Counted from the stretch's first letter, positions 12,454 through 25,700 are shown. The stretch: DNA of 64,000 nucleotides from Opisthorchis felineus (GCA_004794785.1 SJOL01006390.1:295340-359339); one strand, 5' to 3'. Notes: generated from the letters alone by a model not told the origin. Program-made: numbers and translations.

Positions 12454-15400
12454 GTGAGTTACTTTAAGGAATCACGTCTTCAAAACTATGCACTATATGT
12501 TTCAGGTCGCTGTTTATTTGGAAAAATTCTATAAGAGATTGGGTCAAGAGACTGGACAAGATAAATGCGAAACTCATGACACAAGTGGGTTTTTGTCTGA
12601 TATGTGTATTACGGTTTCTACCCACGCCATTTTATCGGTCTTGTCTAGTTTATTCCGTAGCACAGGAAGACCAGCATTTGTTGAAAATATCACACATTTG
12701 TTAGGTCCCCTAAGCTGAAATGAGGATAGCATAGCATGCTGCCTGAGAATACTGAACAATAAGGCCTCAGGATTCCACCCTTATATGAACTCTAAACACC
12801 AACCGATTAAACCGCAATATTAGAGGCAATGTACACGATGAACAACAACTACAGCTGTGCAGTAGTAGTACATACTGCATGTACGCAGCAGCCGAAGGAT
12901 TTGCTGGGGCTTGTACTGATCATTCCAAAATGCCGGTTCGTATTTAAAGAAATACCATGAGGATTTGAAGCTCCAGGCTTATGTGGAGACAGTGATTAGT
13001 GCCAGTGTCCCCAGTGTACTACGGGTCGCTAGTGAAAAAGCTCGGCTATCCACATCATATTACGCTTTTCCTAAAGAGCTAAGCCCACAAAACAACAACC
13101 GCATCTGACCCCTTTGAATATTTTTAGGCAAACCTGTTATCGGGAAAAAGCGCTAAGAAACCGTCAATTTAATGCGTTAAACTTTTGACTCTGAACTGAG
13201 GTGCATTTCTGACTGATGCTTGAAACTGTGATGTTTAGGGAGCAGTTGCCTGTTTTTCTGAAAGTTTTTTTAAGCCGGAGGATGATCGTGTATCTCATTA
13301 TGAGACTTTTTACATTAAGAGATATAAAGCATCATTTATTTGTGCTTCTGTTCATATGCGGATATCGCTGTCTAAGCTTGCTGTTTGAAACAATCAACCC
13401 CATTGTAATCAAGGCAGCATGACTATCTTTTGGCTAGTAATGTTGTAGTTTATGCTAGGTCCACTGATAAGGTTCAATAAACTAGGATAAACCCATATTA
13501 GACATTGAACTGAAAGTACAATGTACTATGTACAGGTTTCAAGTAGAAAGCACGAAACAATTCGACTGATATGTTAGCGGCCACATTACTTTTGCCAGAA
13601 ATCGGTTCATACGACAACAACTTCGAGCCTCTATACTGCCAAGGAAGTAAAAGTGCATCATGAAGTCATATCTATCTCAATCTATCAACGAGTGACTAAT
13701 GTGCGAATGTGACTGCGTCGAGAGCTAGTTAATGGAAAATTCGGCCTAAATGCAGAATTTAGTCTGTAAACACACGGCTTTTATTAGAAAGTTACTTCAT
13801 TCCTTGATTTTCAGGTTAGAATTGGACACTTTTTACGGAGAAATATATTGACTAACAAAAAGATGCACATAACTTAAGAGACTGTTTCATCCTATGGGGC
13901 TTTAGAAAAGCGAGCATATCTTAAAACCGATGTCACACTGGCAGCTAGGATCAGACAAACGGGAACACCACTTTACGCTTACTCAGAGGATAAAACTTTT
14001 GAGGTGAATACTTAATAACACATACACAAGCATGTTTACAAAGAGAACAGAGAGTGTTCCCTAGTCTAGACACTATACAATTGCTTTAAGAGCGTTTTGA
14101 CAAATGTCGGGGATGTGCGGAGCAAGGCACTCGGAGCCAAATAATTTTAGAAACGCAAAATCATATAATGACGATACACTGAGTTGTTTCGACAGCAACA
14201 AAGAATCGGGGTTTCCCGGGAATTTTTAAAAGATAGTCTTTCGAAACTGACCGTGATGAAATAATTCGGAATCACTTGTCCGTTTTAATCAGCTTTGATA
14301 TGTCCTGAGTGCCGTTCAGTATTGAGGAAGTTTCTTCGCATTTATTATACACACCTGCTTTGATCGTATCTTGACTAATGCGTGCGCAACGTTCAACCCG
14401 AATAACAATTAAAGCTTGATCCAGTTTTTTTGCTGGTTAATTTATTAGTTGTTGTTATTACTTTTGTAAATCGAATACACAAACTGTAGATGCCTTCCCC
14501 ATCCCACTCTTATCCAATCTAATACCCTCACTATCTTGTTTACTCCAACAAGGAATGTCATTCACTCTGTTGCCCTACCTTAAACTTCAGTCATCGTACT
14601 GGATTACTTACTTCTATACTGTGACTTGAGAAAGGATGGCATGGCGAATGTGATAAGCAATCTACTGTTTAAACGCTAGCCACCAATAATCTTGGAATTG
14701 AGTTATTAATAATTCATTTTCACGGTCAATAAATTATCGAATGAATACGTCATGAAATTGTTTGGTGTGTGCTCGCATATACCCGCCACATTCTAAAACT
14801 TAGTTGAACTAAAGAGCTCTAGTATTCGTGACTTTTTTGATCGGGATGCTGACCAATAGAGACAGCGTGTAGTGCGGCCTCCTCTTGGCGTAACCTCGTG
14901 ATAAGAAATCTGTCGGATGTGGATTTGAAGTGCTCGAAGGCAGTTTATCCATCCATCCAGTTGTGCGACAGACTCTTACTAGGACATTCTTTTGCATTCT
15001 TTGCTGGAACTTTTTCTCGGATAACCTAGACACCCAAAGATCCTATTAATTTTGTGGCACTTAAACAAGTCGCATTTTATCCCCTGGTAAATCACATTAA
15101 ATGGGTTCTGTAAAAAGATGAACAAAGGAAATCGTTTCTGTGAATCATAGCTGTTTACTCGGTTTCAGCCACTGGATGCATTTTAGTTCGAAAGTAGTCA
15201 AAAGCGTACTGTCTAACCATTTTTGCACTAACGAAATTTTGCCTTGTAGCGTAGATGTGTTTCTTGTTTGCTGTTGGCTGATAAGCGAGAATTCTTGAAG
15301 TCCAAACGAACTACCGACCAATTATCTTGAAAACCAACCCGCCAATTTAGGAATCAAAATGAAACTGACCCCCTCCAGCATTCTTGAAGCATCATCCTTC

Positions 15401-16345
15401 CAAATGTACACTTCCCCTCAAGCACTTTGAGGAGCACCTTTCATTGACTCTGAAGCGAGCAAACAGATTATCGGACCTGTTTACTATCTGAAAATTCCTT
15501 TGATTTTCCCTCAGATTTTTATATAAGCTCCGACACCGTTTGCTTTGAAGTCCTACCCGTTCAGCTACAATTCATTCCCTGTGACTTAGTTTTGTCGAGG
15601 TAAGATTGTTGGTACTCTTCTGGGGCTCCCAGTAAAGCTCGCCCAGGGAAACACAACAAAAACTAGTTAAATCAATTCTTTGGAATTATATGCTGTGTAC
15701 TAATGCTTTAGTTGCCCGATCCATCTCAGAAAACGCTGTTTGATTAGTTCATAATTTTTAAAAGTAGATTCCATAAGACTAAGAAGATTATATACTTAAA
15801 CCGCTCGTGCAATGCATAAAATTGGAAATTCCAGTTTATTGTCTTGCCTTCGCGATGACAAAGACCAGTGGTATTGAGCACTCATTTTCCGCCAATTCTG
15901 ATTACATCATATTTAAACCGTGAAGCATGGCGCATGTGACGAGATATGACCGCATCCGATTTCAGCAAGCATGAATCTAACATGAGAATAACCGGTCTAC
16001 GGTACACAGAGACTGAAAGTTCTGGACAGGTTAGATTAAAATGCTAAGGGAAATGTAGAATGGGTTTTCAAATGATATCCCTTGCCCTGTCACCCGTTAT
16101 GAAATGTCTATTTCCGAGTGGAACTAAGTTGTAATTGTAAGCCTTCAGATCAGCAAACGGGAGAAGAAGGAGCATCAGCAAAGTAAGTGGGGGTCCGTAT
16201 TTAGAGCGGCTGAAATAAGACAACCAAAAATGTCAAGATAACAGTGTTTAGCATGCTCCCAGCTAAGTCACAGTCGGTCACTAGCAAATTAACTAACAAT
16301 CTTACTGGACTGATCCAGAAAAGGCAAGAAAGCATCTTATGACAG

Positions 16346-16425
16346 ATCAATTTGGTTTTGCGAGAGACTCACCTGGAACCCAGCTGAATCTCTCGTTTGT
16401 GATGTTTCCATGCAACTGAATGTGC
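16346..16425 (-). repeat. Left arm of an 80 bp inverted repeat (segment B unit, minus copy)
   Basis: This 80 bp arm is the reverse complement of 16514-16593 with few mismatches. Both carry the segment B landmarks (CAGCTGGGTTCCAGGTGAGTC on the unit strand). The minus copy continues rightward in the plus coordinate to about 16470, where TCTCGAATATCG (unit start) is read on the minus strand. The transcript of this region would fold into a long hairpin. Confidence 0.85.
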
Positions 16426-16513
16426 TGCACCAGGCCGCCTCATGTTCCAGTTGCTACGATATTCGAGATATCGCGATGCATGTAATTTTGCGCAATGTAC
16501 TACTCACAAGGTT
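16426..16513. repeat. Foldback loop carrying a head-to-tail unit junction
   Basis: On the minus strand, 16513 down to 16426 reads first a unit end (ACCTTGTGAGTAGTACATTGCGCAAAAT as two landmark blocks, matching 16736-16762 on the plus strand), then a short spacer. It then runs directly into a unit start TCTCGAATATCG and the CACGAGGCGGCCTGGTGC-like block. A unit end abutting a unit start in one orientation is what a tandem (dimeric) arrangement looks like, here inverted relative to the plus-strand copy at 16514-16762. Confidence 0.65.
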
Positions 16514-16765
16514 GCACATTCAGTTGCATGGAAACATCACAAAAGAGAGATTCAGCTGGGTTCCAGGTGAGTCTCTCGTAAAACCAAATTGATTTGCAAA
16601 TGAGTGTATTTCTTGAAAACAGTCCAATTTGGGTTCAAGTAGAACATAAGGTTGACGAAAACTCGGGGACTGCGCCTGCCTGATGAGCCCCAAAAGGGCG
16701 AAACCGGTCGTGGGCTCTCGAAGAATTTTCAGCAACCTTATGGGCAGTACATTGCGCAAAATCTT
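16514..16765 (+). repeat. Hammerhead-family repeat unit (segment B), plus copy with ribozyme
   Basis: This is the most complete unit in the window. It enters at GCACATTCAGTTGC (right arm of the inverted repeat, 16514-16593) and continues through GCAAATGAGTGTATTTCTTG. It then passes through the hammerhead core at 16664-16720 and ends near GGGCAGTACATTGCGCAAAA at 16745-16765. Adding the missing first ~45 bases seen on the minus copy gives a unit of roughly 0.3 kb, close to the size known for schistosome SM-alpha elements. Confidence 0.75.
16664..16720 (+). ncRNA. Type I hammerhead ribozyme
   Basis: All invariant core positions are present and correctly spaced. Stem I 5' strand is GCCTGC (16674-16679) and the core CTGATGA is at 16680-16686. 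Stem II is GCCC/GGGC (16687-16690 with 16696-16699) closing a CAAAA loop, and GAAA follows at 16700-16703. A minimal stem III ACC/GGT (16703-16708) is followed by the cleavage-site C at 16709 (GGTC, an NUH site). Stem I 3' strand GTGGGC (16710-16715) makes six pairs with GCCTGC, including two wobbles. TCTCG (16716-16720) can extend stem I by pairing with CGGGG (16664-16668) across a 5-nt bulge, as in natural hammerheads with loop-loop contacts. Stem III has no loop of its own and is self-complementary (ACCGGT). Dimeric action would therefore be expected, as known for Penelope-element, retrozyme and SM-alpha hammerheads. Self-cleavage itself is inferred. Confidence 0.9.
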
Positions 16766-19700
16766 ATGACAGACTTTGAATTTCCTCGTAACAAACCACG
16801 GAGACGTAGCATCAAATTAGCCTTGTAATTACCGTCGATGTTCCCACCTGAAATTCTCACTTGAAATCTCTCAGCCAAACCACGTTATGATTAAATATCC
16901 GCCTTCCTACTCGTAAACCTTCTAGAGAGTCTTTGTGAGAGTCGTGTTGGCTGCTGTGCTATACAATGTGAACATTGTGGAACAAACCGTAATCATAAAC
17001 ACTTTGTCGCTTCCCACTTCTGGTTAATCGGAATACTCTGGTTTTGCTAAATATAAAGTAAGAAAATATCTGATGCTTGGTCCGCAGCATGACAGGTAAG
17101 TTTCGTCTCTAATCGACATTTGTGGAGCATATTCGGTACGGTGAAGCAGCTGTGAGAAGGTAGCACTCAGGCAATTTTCCGAGGAAGGCGTTTGGCTGCC
17201 TCGAAACGGTATGCAGAAGTAGTCATTCGTCTCGCAGGAGAGTAATGCCTTTTGAGTATTCACCACTTTTGAATGCTGGATTCTTATGGGTGAACATTAA
17301 CTCCACCGTAGCCGACATTTTTTGAAACGAAGCCTTCAAGGGGAAGCAGCCACATACGTTCGCTTTTCACTTCTTAAAAGGTAAAACGGCCTAACATACG
17401 TGTTTTAGGGTTCAGCAATCAATATGAGGTTAAGTCATATTGTGTTTTCCATTCCTTGGGTAACCCGTAACGGCATCCTTCGACTTGCAATCCACGCAGT
17501 CTACGAGCGTGCGACAGGCCAAACTTTACTACCTATACAAACTTACAATGGTCCAGCAGTGCTTTCTGATAGCTTCTACATTGTGTTTAACCATTTGCTT
17601 TTAACCAATGATAGACAGAAGGCTCATGCTGAATTGGTTGAAAATGCATGCCTAGGTTTGACTGGAAAATAGTAACTTCATGCTACACATTCTAGAACCA
17701 TTTTCCTCGAATGTTGTTCTGAAAACTCATACCTTCAAGAATTTGAATGCTTTGAAAAAGTGGTAAAACATCAATAACAAATGGGGCGAAAAAATAAAAG
17801 GTATGCCTTGATGATTCAGATAAGAATAACCGTGCACACTCAACCTCAAGGCAGTTATTCCAATGGGCACCCCTAGATAGATAAACCATTTCAAAGGGTC
17901 ACGGATATTGGTGTCGAAATTACACCTGGAGAAAGATTAGTAGAGCTGAATTATCGAATTACACTGTCATGCCTTCTGACGATCCTCAGTCCGTGCTACA
18001 TAAAACTTCGGATTTGGCTCTTTATTTTGGCAGCGATTGCACATTCAAAAGACAAAGTAGTCGTACAGGATTTTCAATCACTCTGCGTCCTTCTGAAACT
18101 TCAGGGAAAGGAACTTCAGTCGGTTGACCGACTTACTCATTTGAACATTTGCAAAGACTGCGACTATACTATGACAGACGAAATCAATTTACACTATCAA
18201 GACACAAGTAACGTTTGCAATCTTGAGTCGTGTGTGGTGCTCAAAAAGGACTTTCAATGAAGCTGAAGGGTCACGTTTACAGAATGACCGACAAAGCCAC
18301 TCTGCTTCATGCTTTTCAACCTTGGCATCTCCTATCCGAAGAAGCTAGACCAATTAAAACGTTAGATTACCAGTTCCTTTGCAAGATGCTGGGCTCTAGA
18401 TGCGTTGTGTTCGTGGCGAGTACTTGGAAATCAGTCAGAATTCATAGAGCAGCAGTGAAATCCATTAATTTTAAGTGGTTGGTACACTTAATACACATGA
18501 TCAGATAATGCTTACCAAAGAAAGCGCTGATTTCAACTCCAAACTGTTGCTGGCGAAAGGCATGCAGGGGACATGCCATGATCTGGTCAAGCAAAATGAA
18601 GGCGGCTGCGTGATCATCCTCGCAAGTGGGTATGGGACATAATCGGCCACACTGGCAAGCCTGCTGTCATCTACTAGCCAGACCGCCTAACTAGGGCTTT
18701 CTGTAGTTGTATGGTAGGCTCATTTCGAGTGAGTAACAGAGAAAATTGGTCCAATCTCACTAATGGCACCCTAGTTTGACGTGACGCTCACATGCGTTTT
18801 AGTCTGCTTTTTCATGGTGTAGACAGCCAGTGCTTGGTTGTTTGAACAGGGAGGTAATGTCATTGAACTAGTTCACCGACGCTCCTCTCTGCTTCCATCT
18901 TTACTCGAGAAATTTTTTTCATGGCTGGGTGTCAGTTAAGCACCAGTATTTACTACTGGTTTTTTGCTGGTGGTGATTGGTATGACTGCCCTTTCCGAAT
19001 CAATTTATTTTTCCGCATACGTGACATTTATTTTGGAGAATACTCCAGTATATTTTGATAGCAGTCTCCGAAATAAGACCAGAATTAGTTCCAATTAATC
19101 GTCAGTAATTTACATATTCCAAGAAGTTGCCTGGCCGTGCAATCCTTTTTTCGTGCACGCAATTTGAAAAGGTCATTGCTGGCCAAAGTAATGGCTGACA
19201 AGTCGGCACAAGTTATCACTCCAATTGGTCGACTGTTTTACTTTTCAGTGTTGGTCTTGGCACTGAATTCATGCAGGTACACTGCTGTTACCTTTAGAGA
19301 GCCTCTACCGCGAACAGCTGGTCTGACCGCCGCTGACATCTTACGTATGATGATTATAACTACTGTAGCATACTGATGTGAAACTTGCACCGGGCCGATA
19401 CCCTCAACTAATGCATTAAATTGGATGTATACAAAAAATACTTACCGATCCCTCTAAGTTCTTTTTTCGCATAGACGTTTGTTCAACTTCCTGTGCTGTT
19501 CACGAAAAGATACAGGGTGTGTTTTAACGTAACCAGCAAATTCGCTCAAATCCTATGAATATTCTATCAATTTTCCTGGTTAAATTCAATCTCTATTTGT
19601 GGGGCTTATATCTCTGTAAAGCGGTGGGCAACAACAGACATATTTGTCGCATCAGGAAGTTCAAATGCGAGGACCTGACAGCCTTCAAATACCCTTGAAA

Positions 19701-21879
19701 CCATGCAGCAGAATTGTTGACCTAGGAGGTAATGAATGTTCCACAATCAGTCTTACGTTATTCTCAGTGCTAGAAGGGGCAAGTGAGAATCGTTGCGATT
19801 TAGCGGCTTCAACCCACTAACTTATTTAGGGACATAAGGTCGATAATCAACCGGGTGCCTTGTGATGTTTTAATAAAAATCTACGCTAAAACCTTTGGTT
19901 TTGGTAGGCTTGACCTCCGGTTTTGTAGCACAACGTGACGCACACAATCACTATTGCTCCGACGACTTTTGTTTTGTGCTCTGAACTCGCTTTCACTTTT
20001 TGCCGTGTGTTAACTATGGCTCCATGTTCGCCTTTTTGATCGTTCGCAAAGAGCACAAGCCATTTAGCAGCTCAACTATTTCGTTAAGTATACGTTGAAA
20101 ATAATAAACCTGTTGGCTAATAAACACTTGGGAACAGTGGAATGAAGGCGCTAAACGCCAGTTTGACTGTGTTCTTACTTAGTGCCACACTTGTGCTTGG
20201 AATAAAATATTTTTGCCAAAATAAAATGTTATATTGGCACCCAATTTTAGACAGTTTAGGATTTGTGAGGAACTTAATCCGTTTGTTCTATTTTTAATGG
20301 CAGATGATAGGCGGTTGGCCAACCAGAGTTCGAAAATAGTGCGGTGAAAACACATATATGGGCTGTAACAAACAGGACGAGTAAACTTTATCCATGAACT
20401 CAAAGATGGGACTAACTCTCCATAAATATGGTAAATGTAATAAAAATATTAGCTGTTTGATGAAGTGCAATAAAATAGGCATTTTGTAAGTCATCCATTT
20501 ACAAAAATTCATGAACATTCAGCCTTTTCGCTAGCTTTTTTGGTAGATGAAAATCCTGAATCCTTCACCGGTTCAGTCTATCAGCCTTTCAGGTACAAAG
20601 CGTTTGAAAAGTTTTCTTGTTCTGCTTTCCCCATCAGACTTTACGCCAGCCTTATTGTTTATATCCCCATCTTCGTCGACAGAAACACTGTTAGCGTAAT
20701 GAGATATGGCGTTCTGAATGGCTTTTCTGTATAAGCACAAAGAAGAGGCCACAGAACTCTGAGCGGCTCCTAAGCGACACAGTTTTTCTAGAATACCTTT
20801 CTTCTGGTTAACCACTAAGCGCTTCTTTATCAGACGGGTTACCTCATCATCTCAGCAGAAATCAGAACTGAACGTTTGGCTGCAATGCATTGGATTTTGT
20901 TTGATTTATTTACAATCACCCCTCCGCCGACTGATCACTTAAACCACCATGATTACTGATGTAAAAAAAGCTGAGTTGTTGTCTTTCTCATAATCTTCTT
21001 AACACTTGTGCCTGTGACCGAAATCTGATGACCACGTCTAAAGTGGTTTTGTGCACTGATTGTAACTAGAACCAACAAAATGCTCTCAGGTTCACAAATG
21101 AGCAGGGCTGTTTTGTGAACTGAGAAATCATCGTCCCTTATCCCCTATTCTACATTGCCGCTACATCATCACCGTCATCGCGTACGGAGACAGCTAACGA
21201 TAGTAGATTTGATGAACTAAAAGAGTGGAGCACTTATCACACGCCAGGTAATCTAGACCTCTGAACTTCAAGCGGTGTTCAGTCGTATAGTGGCCTGATT
21301 CAACTTGAACGCGTAAAGCTGTTCGAATCGTTGACTGACTGGGTTCTTCAAATTACTCGCACTGGTCCATCGATATTTCGAAGTCTTCCCTCAACGTGAA
21401 CGCCACAGTGGGTGGCATTGGTAAGGTTTTGGTAGATCTAGCCCTTATGTCTCATAAGGTGTTCCTCAGGTATTTGTGAGCTGGTTCAAACGCGACCGCA
21501 AAAATTATTCTTCCAAAGCCTTCAGAAATCATGATTTCTTTTCCAGGATAGTAGAACAAAATGATGCAAATGACCGTTTTTACGTGTTTTTTAGCTACAG
21601 ACCGATACATATTCCTCTATATACCTGGGCACACTAAACAAAGGGATCAATCCCACCCCGAGCATTTTGAAACCTAGTAGTATGAAAACGACGCTTTATG
21701 TCGGCAATGTGATTTAGAGTCACCCTGTTGGGTTTCACAAGCCTATCTCTTTTGGAAGGTACCCACTGTCATACAAAGTTGAAAACTGAAACACAAAAGA
21801 AGCGGCATCATGCACACTCTTGCTCAAAGAAGACTTGCACCCTAATGTGCCCGATATTCTTTCCTCGCTTTTCTTCCAG

Positions 21880-22139
21880 GTAGAGTCAGATGGAACCTTC
21901 CCATTAACATACAGAGCGCTTGCAACGTAAACATATTCTACTTCCCCTTTGACCGCCAAGTGTGTGAGCTCCAGCTGGCGTCTTGGACCTACGACAAGAG
22001 TCAACTCACTCTAAAGCCAAAAACAACAAGCACAGAAGAGATGCTTGAGTGGGCCATCGATAATGCAGAATTCGCAGTCACAGGAGCTCAGTTGATCCTC
22101 AACAACCGGACCAGCTTTGATAAGCAGGAGTTCTCTCAG
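21880..22139 (+). CDS. Nicotinic acetylcholine receptor-type subunit, exon 2 (Cys-loop)
   Basis: Encodes residues 164 (split Gly) to 250. It opens with GRVRWNLPINIQSAC, the usual run into the Cys-loop. Cys178 and Cys192 are separated by exactly 13 residues with FPFD between them, the family-defining Cys-loop. Loop B follows as ASWTYD (Trp199). The region expected to hold loop C has no adjacent Cys-Cys pair and is short (FAVTGAQLILNNRTSFDKQ), which marks a non-alpha subunit. NRT at 239-241 is a candidate N-glycosylation site. The exon sits between TTCTTCCAG and GTAGGT and ends in phase 0 after CAG. The standard ATG-initiated frame call here would start inside the exon; the true coding begins 80 bases earlier. 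Confidence 0.92.
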
Positions 22140-25100
22140 GTAGGTTGCGTTTCACTGGAAATGTTACGGCGACTTGCGTTTTATCATTTGCTCTGAATCG
22201 GCCAGACAACAAGAGGTCAGAAAAGATTGATGGGGACTTTTCACCTCAATTATTCACTTGCGATTACCCCACGCTCTGTTTTTAAGTCGGGTCACTTCAT
22301 TTTTATGGGAAACTTTAAGGGTTCAGGAGAAGGTTCCATATTCAAGGATAGGAACTACCAGAACCTCTGACACTGGCGCGACTCACTTCATGTGTAGAGG
22401 ACTTGACATTTTAGTTATTAATTCAGTGTTAACAACTGGTAAACCTCATTGGTACTGATGACAGATGAGTAGTGTTGGCCCTGGAAGATATGTTCCAGCT
22501 TTTCACTGTTCTCAGTGAAACTGTACACAGGCAAGGTCATCGTGTCGACAAAATAACCTGTCGCAGTTTGAGTGAGTGAAAACTAGATCATTGCACTTAT
22601 TATTGCAGCATTCCTCTTAGGGTTGCACATGCTGTACCTCTCCGGGTTAACAGGCCTGATTAAACCACCTGAAACTATTGCATGATTTACATCCTAGTCT
22701 ATTATTACTATTCTATGAAGAACGGAGCCGTCAACACCATAATTGAAGGACAAATGTCAAAGGAAGGAGAACAAGCAAAGGGCAGAGGAAAATACCGCCA
22801 CACGATCTCCTCTTCTAAAGATAAATGATAATTATGCAAACGTATGTTAGCCGATGAAGTCCTAGTTAGGCTTTTTGTACCGCACGTGCAGACCTTGTTA
22901 CGGATAATTTATCCACTTGACTGATGATTAATGTGGTCGGTCCCTGGATTATGTCATTTCGTCGGAGATGTGAGAAAGTCTGATTTATGCCGAAAAGTCA
23001 GAAAGCACTGTTCGGCCATTTCAACTCTACTGGGAATTACCAGTAGTGTGTATCTCACAAAACTCCGGAGATTTTCGAACATGCAGTCTCCAGACCAGTA
23101 GTTCTCATGCTTAACAGATCGGCCACGAGCATATCAGTTTGCTACCATTTTGCTGTAGATCTACTCTACGTGTGCTCAAGTCCATTATTGTTAATTTCGA
23201 CTTAAGCGAACCCACCTTCAAAGATTTTACGGAATACAAATTTTCTGCTTGGAGTTATCGCTAGTTACCGTTTTTCGTCGCCATAAGAGAACACATCCTT
23301 TGGTGGATGTTTCACCTTTTTCTGACTGCGTTCACATGTATTACCAAACAATATCTCACCGCTCTTACTGATTGCTAACTGGTTCACTCAGAACGTGCTT
23401 TTCTGCTTTTCTCATTATAAGCGGTAAGACAACTGGTCTTCCGCTTCGCCACATAAATTAGGTAGTGTTAAGAATATAAACGCAGACAGGAGAGTAGCAT
23501 TCAACCAACAGCGCAATAATAATACTGACTTCAGTGATAAAGGAATTTTCGATTCTAAACACGAAGAGTCCGTTTTGTTTATCCGATTTACCTATTGTAC
23601 ATTTCTGCGAGCATCGCTCGCTTTTTGTAGAAGTGATAGAGAAAAAAAAATTCACAGTCTGTAATCAAATCAGTGGCAAATTTCGACGAGACAAATGTAT
23701 TTTATCCGAACCCAAAAAGAAATCTTGGAGACCGAATAAGCGATTATGTATAAATATAGTCGTATAAGCTTTACAACAGTGCTAGTCACTCGGTAAGTCA
23801 GCATTCCTTGGTTGTTGAGTAATCTCCGAGACTTGACAGTCACTCGTTTCACACAGCAATCCTAGGCGGTTCCAATGATAACCAACATCTTTCCCTGTGT
23901 ATGTATTACTCTATGTGTTCCTCTTTTTTCTCACTCTAGAACCACCTAACATAGAAAGGGGCCATTGTAAAAGTGCCGAACAGTGTTCTCAACATGGATG
24001 GGAATATTCAGTACACACTACCTTCCTTTGTGTCAGAACATTTGAGATCCCAGGTTATCAACACGAAACTGCGAGGGTCTCTCCTGAAGGATGACTACTC
24101 TGTTTAAGTGCGTCTCGGAGACCCGCTCAAAAACTATTGATCAATTTTTGTGGTGTTCCAACAATCAACCTTTTTAACTTCACACGTTTCCGACTTTCCG
24201 GTCAACCACTAAACGTGACAGCCTTTGACAACCACCGCATTTGATGAGACGAGTGCTGTCGAGAAAACTGATTCTGCATCTAGTCAGTTCCGATCATTGC
24301 CCAAAACCGTTTTGAAGTGTTGTCCTGGAGTCATCGTGCTGCTTCTGTATTCATTTGTGTCACATAGAGCAGATAAAAATGTTAGTGACACCAAGACGAA
24401 AAATCGAATATGACACGGGGAAAGCGATACAAAATGGAAACTAGGTACGTAGTATTCATTCCATTTCAAAGACGCTGTGCTAAAAGACTGTCGAATTCTC
24501 CGTTTTGCTCCTTGTTTGGAAACGTTAGGAACAAAACCACCATGCAACTGGTTTGAGACATGTGTTTGTAAGTGAGTGGCTTAGCACAGCTTGGTCTATT
24601 ACTTCTAACCAGGCTCAGCTATTCACTTATCAATAGCTACGCACTGGTCAGGCGAACACTATCATGACAGTGCTCCAGGTTGATATGTCAGTCTGTATTT
24701 TAAGCCCACCAGCTCTGTTTTTTCGGTTTTCGTGGTGAATTGGAAGCAACTACAGAAGGACTCACATAGGCACTTCACCTTAACCCAAATTTAGGGTTCA
24801 GTCCGGAAAGCTGTCAACATGGATATCAAATATGCGAATAAAAATAGATGTATAAAACTGGGTAGCGACTACATGATATGAGATTCTGACCGATTTATGT
24901 ACACGCACTCACAAGCCTTACTACTCACAGCGATGCAGGAGAGAAGAACAGAACAAATATCAGCGAATCCTGTTTGTGTGTAAACAGATTAAAACACAAC
25001 TTACTATGAAGTCGGCGCGTCAGATCACAAACCTAAACCGTAAGGCAGAAATAATTTGTCTGGGCGACGCAGACAAACTGGGGGAATCATTTGGAGTTCA

Positions 25101-25478
25101 TTGAGGCATAAAACTTTTAACGATAAATTAACCTTGTTAATGGGTCTCTTGCTGCATTGTTGGCCTTTATTTAGGGATACGGAAAGCCCAACTGCAGTAC
25201 TTTCCTAATTTATGATAAACCAGTCAGTGAATGTTTCGCTTGGCAGTTCATGAAAATAGTCAAGTTAGCTTTGTGTTGCTCCTTGTAAAAATTGCACGAA
25301 ATGCAGGGCTTTATAAACCATATATTTGGCTCATATATAACCACGCGATCGTACCACATGTTTTATCACCACGTGTCGTAGTATTTACGTGATGATCTAT
25401 TCATATTATATAACTTAGTTTCTTTAAAGAAGATCAAATACCATCACGGCTACCCATCTTTGCTAATTAATTGGAGGG

Positions 25479-25700
25479 GGTGAGGTGACTCAGTGGCCAG
25501 AGCGCGAATTTACTGACCGAAAGGTCCGTGATTCGAACCCGACCTCTACCTCTCGACTTCACCCTGTCCAGGCTTGGGCAACCTGGCAGTATCCCAGCCC
25601 TTGTGCCTACTTCGGGTGGCATGGCAGTTAAGCACCGAAAGGGTGCTCCAGCTGAACAGTTTAACTGGAGGCGCAATTTTTGAGGCTCATATTTACAAAG
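25479..25700 (+). mobile_element. tRNA-derived SINE
   Basis: Bases 25479-25550 form a 72-nt tRNA-like head. The acceptor strands GGTGAGG and CTCTACC pair with wobbles. The A-box-like TGACTCAGTGG is at 25486-25496, with a D stem CTC/GAG, and the B-box-like GATTCGAACCC lies near 25530-25540. The T and anticodon stems are imperfect, so it is not a functional tRNA. The head is followed by a non-tRNA body of about 150 bases (ending near GGAGGCGCAATTTT), which is SINE architecture. No second copy was found by eye in the window. A lone tRNA pseudogene is the alternative. Confidence 0.65.

Larger units (their letters stand above)
12454..21879 (+). other. Intron 1 of the receptor gene (9.4 kb)
   Basis: Begins GTGAGT and ends TTCTTCCAG, joining exons 1 and 2 in frame. 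It contains the foldback and hammerhead-bearing repeat at 16.35-16.77 kb. Otherwise there is AT-rich sequence with short open frames (up to 92 codons) and no recognised domain. One of these, 17424-17672, has a gene-like composition but no splice context that would add it to the receptor, and the receptor reads correctly without it. Confidence 0.8.

Noticed and set aside
21735..22004. Minus-strand 89-codon frame over receptor exon 2
   Set aside because: Antisense shadow of the exon that encodes the Cys-loop.
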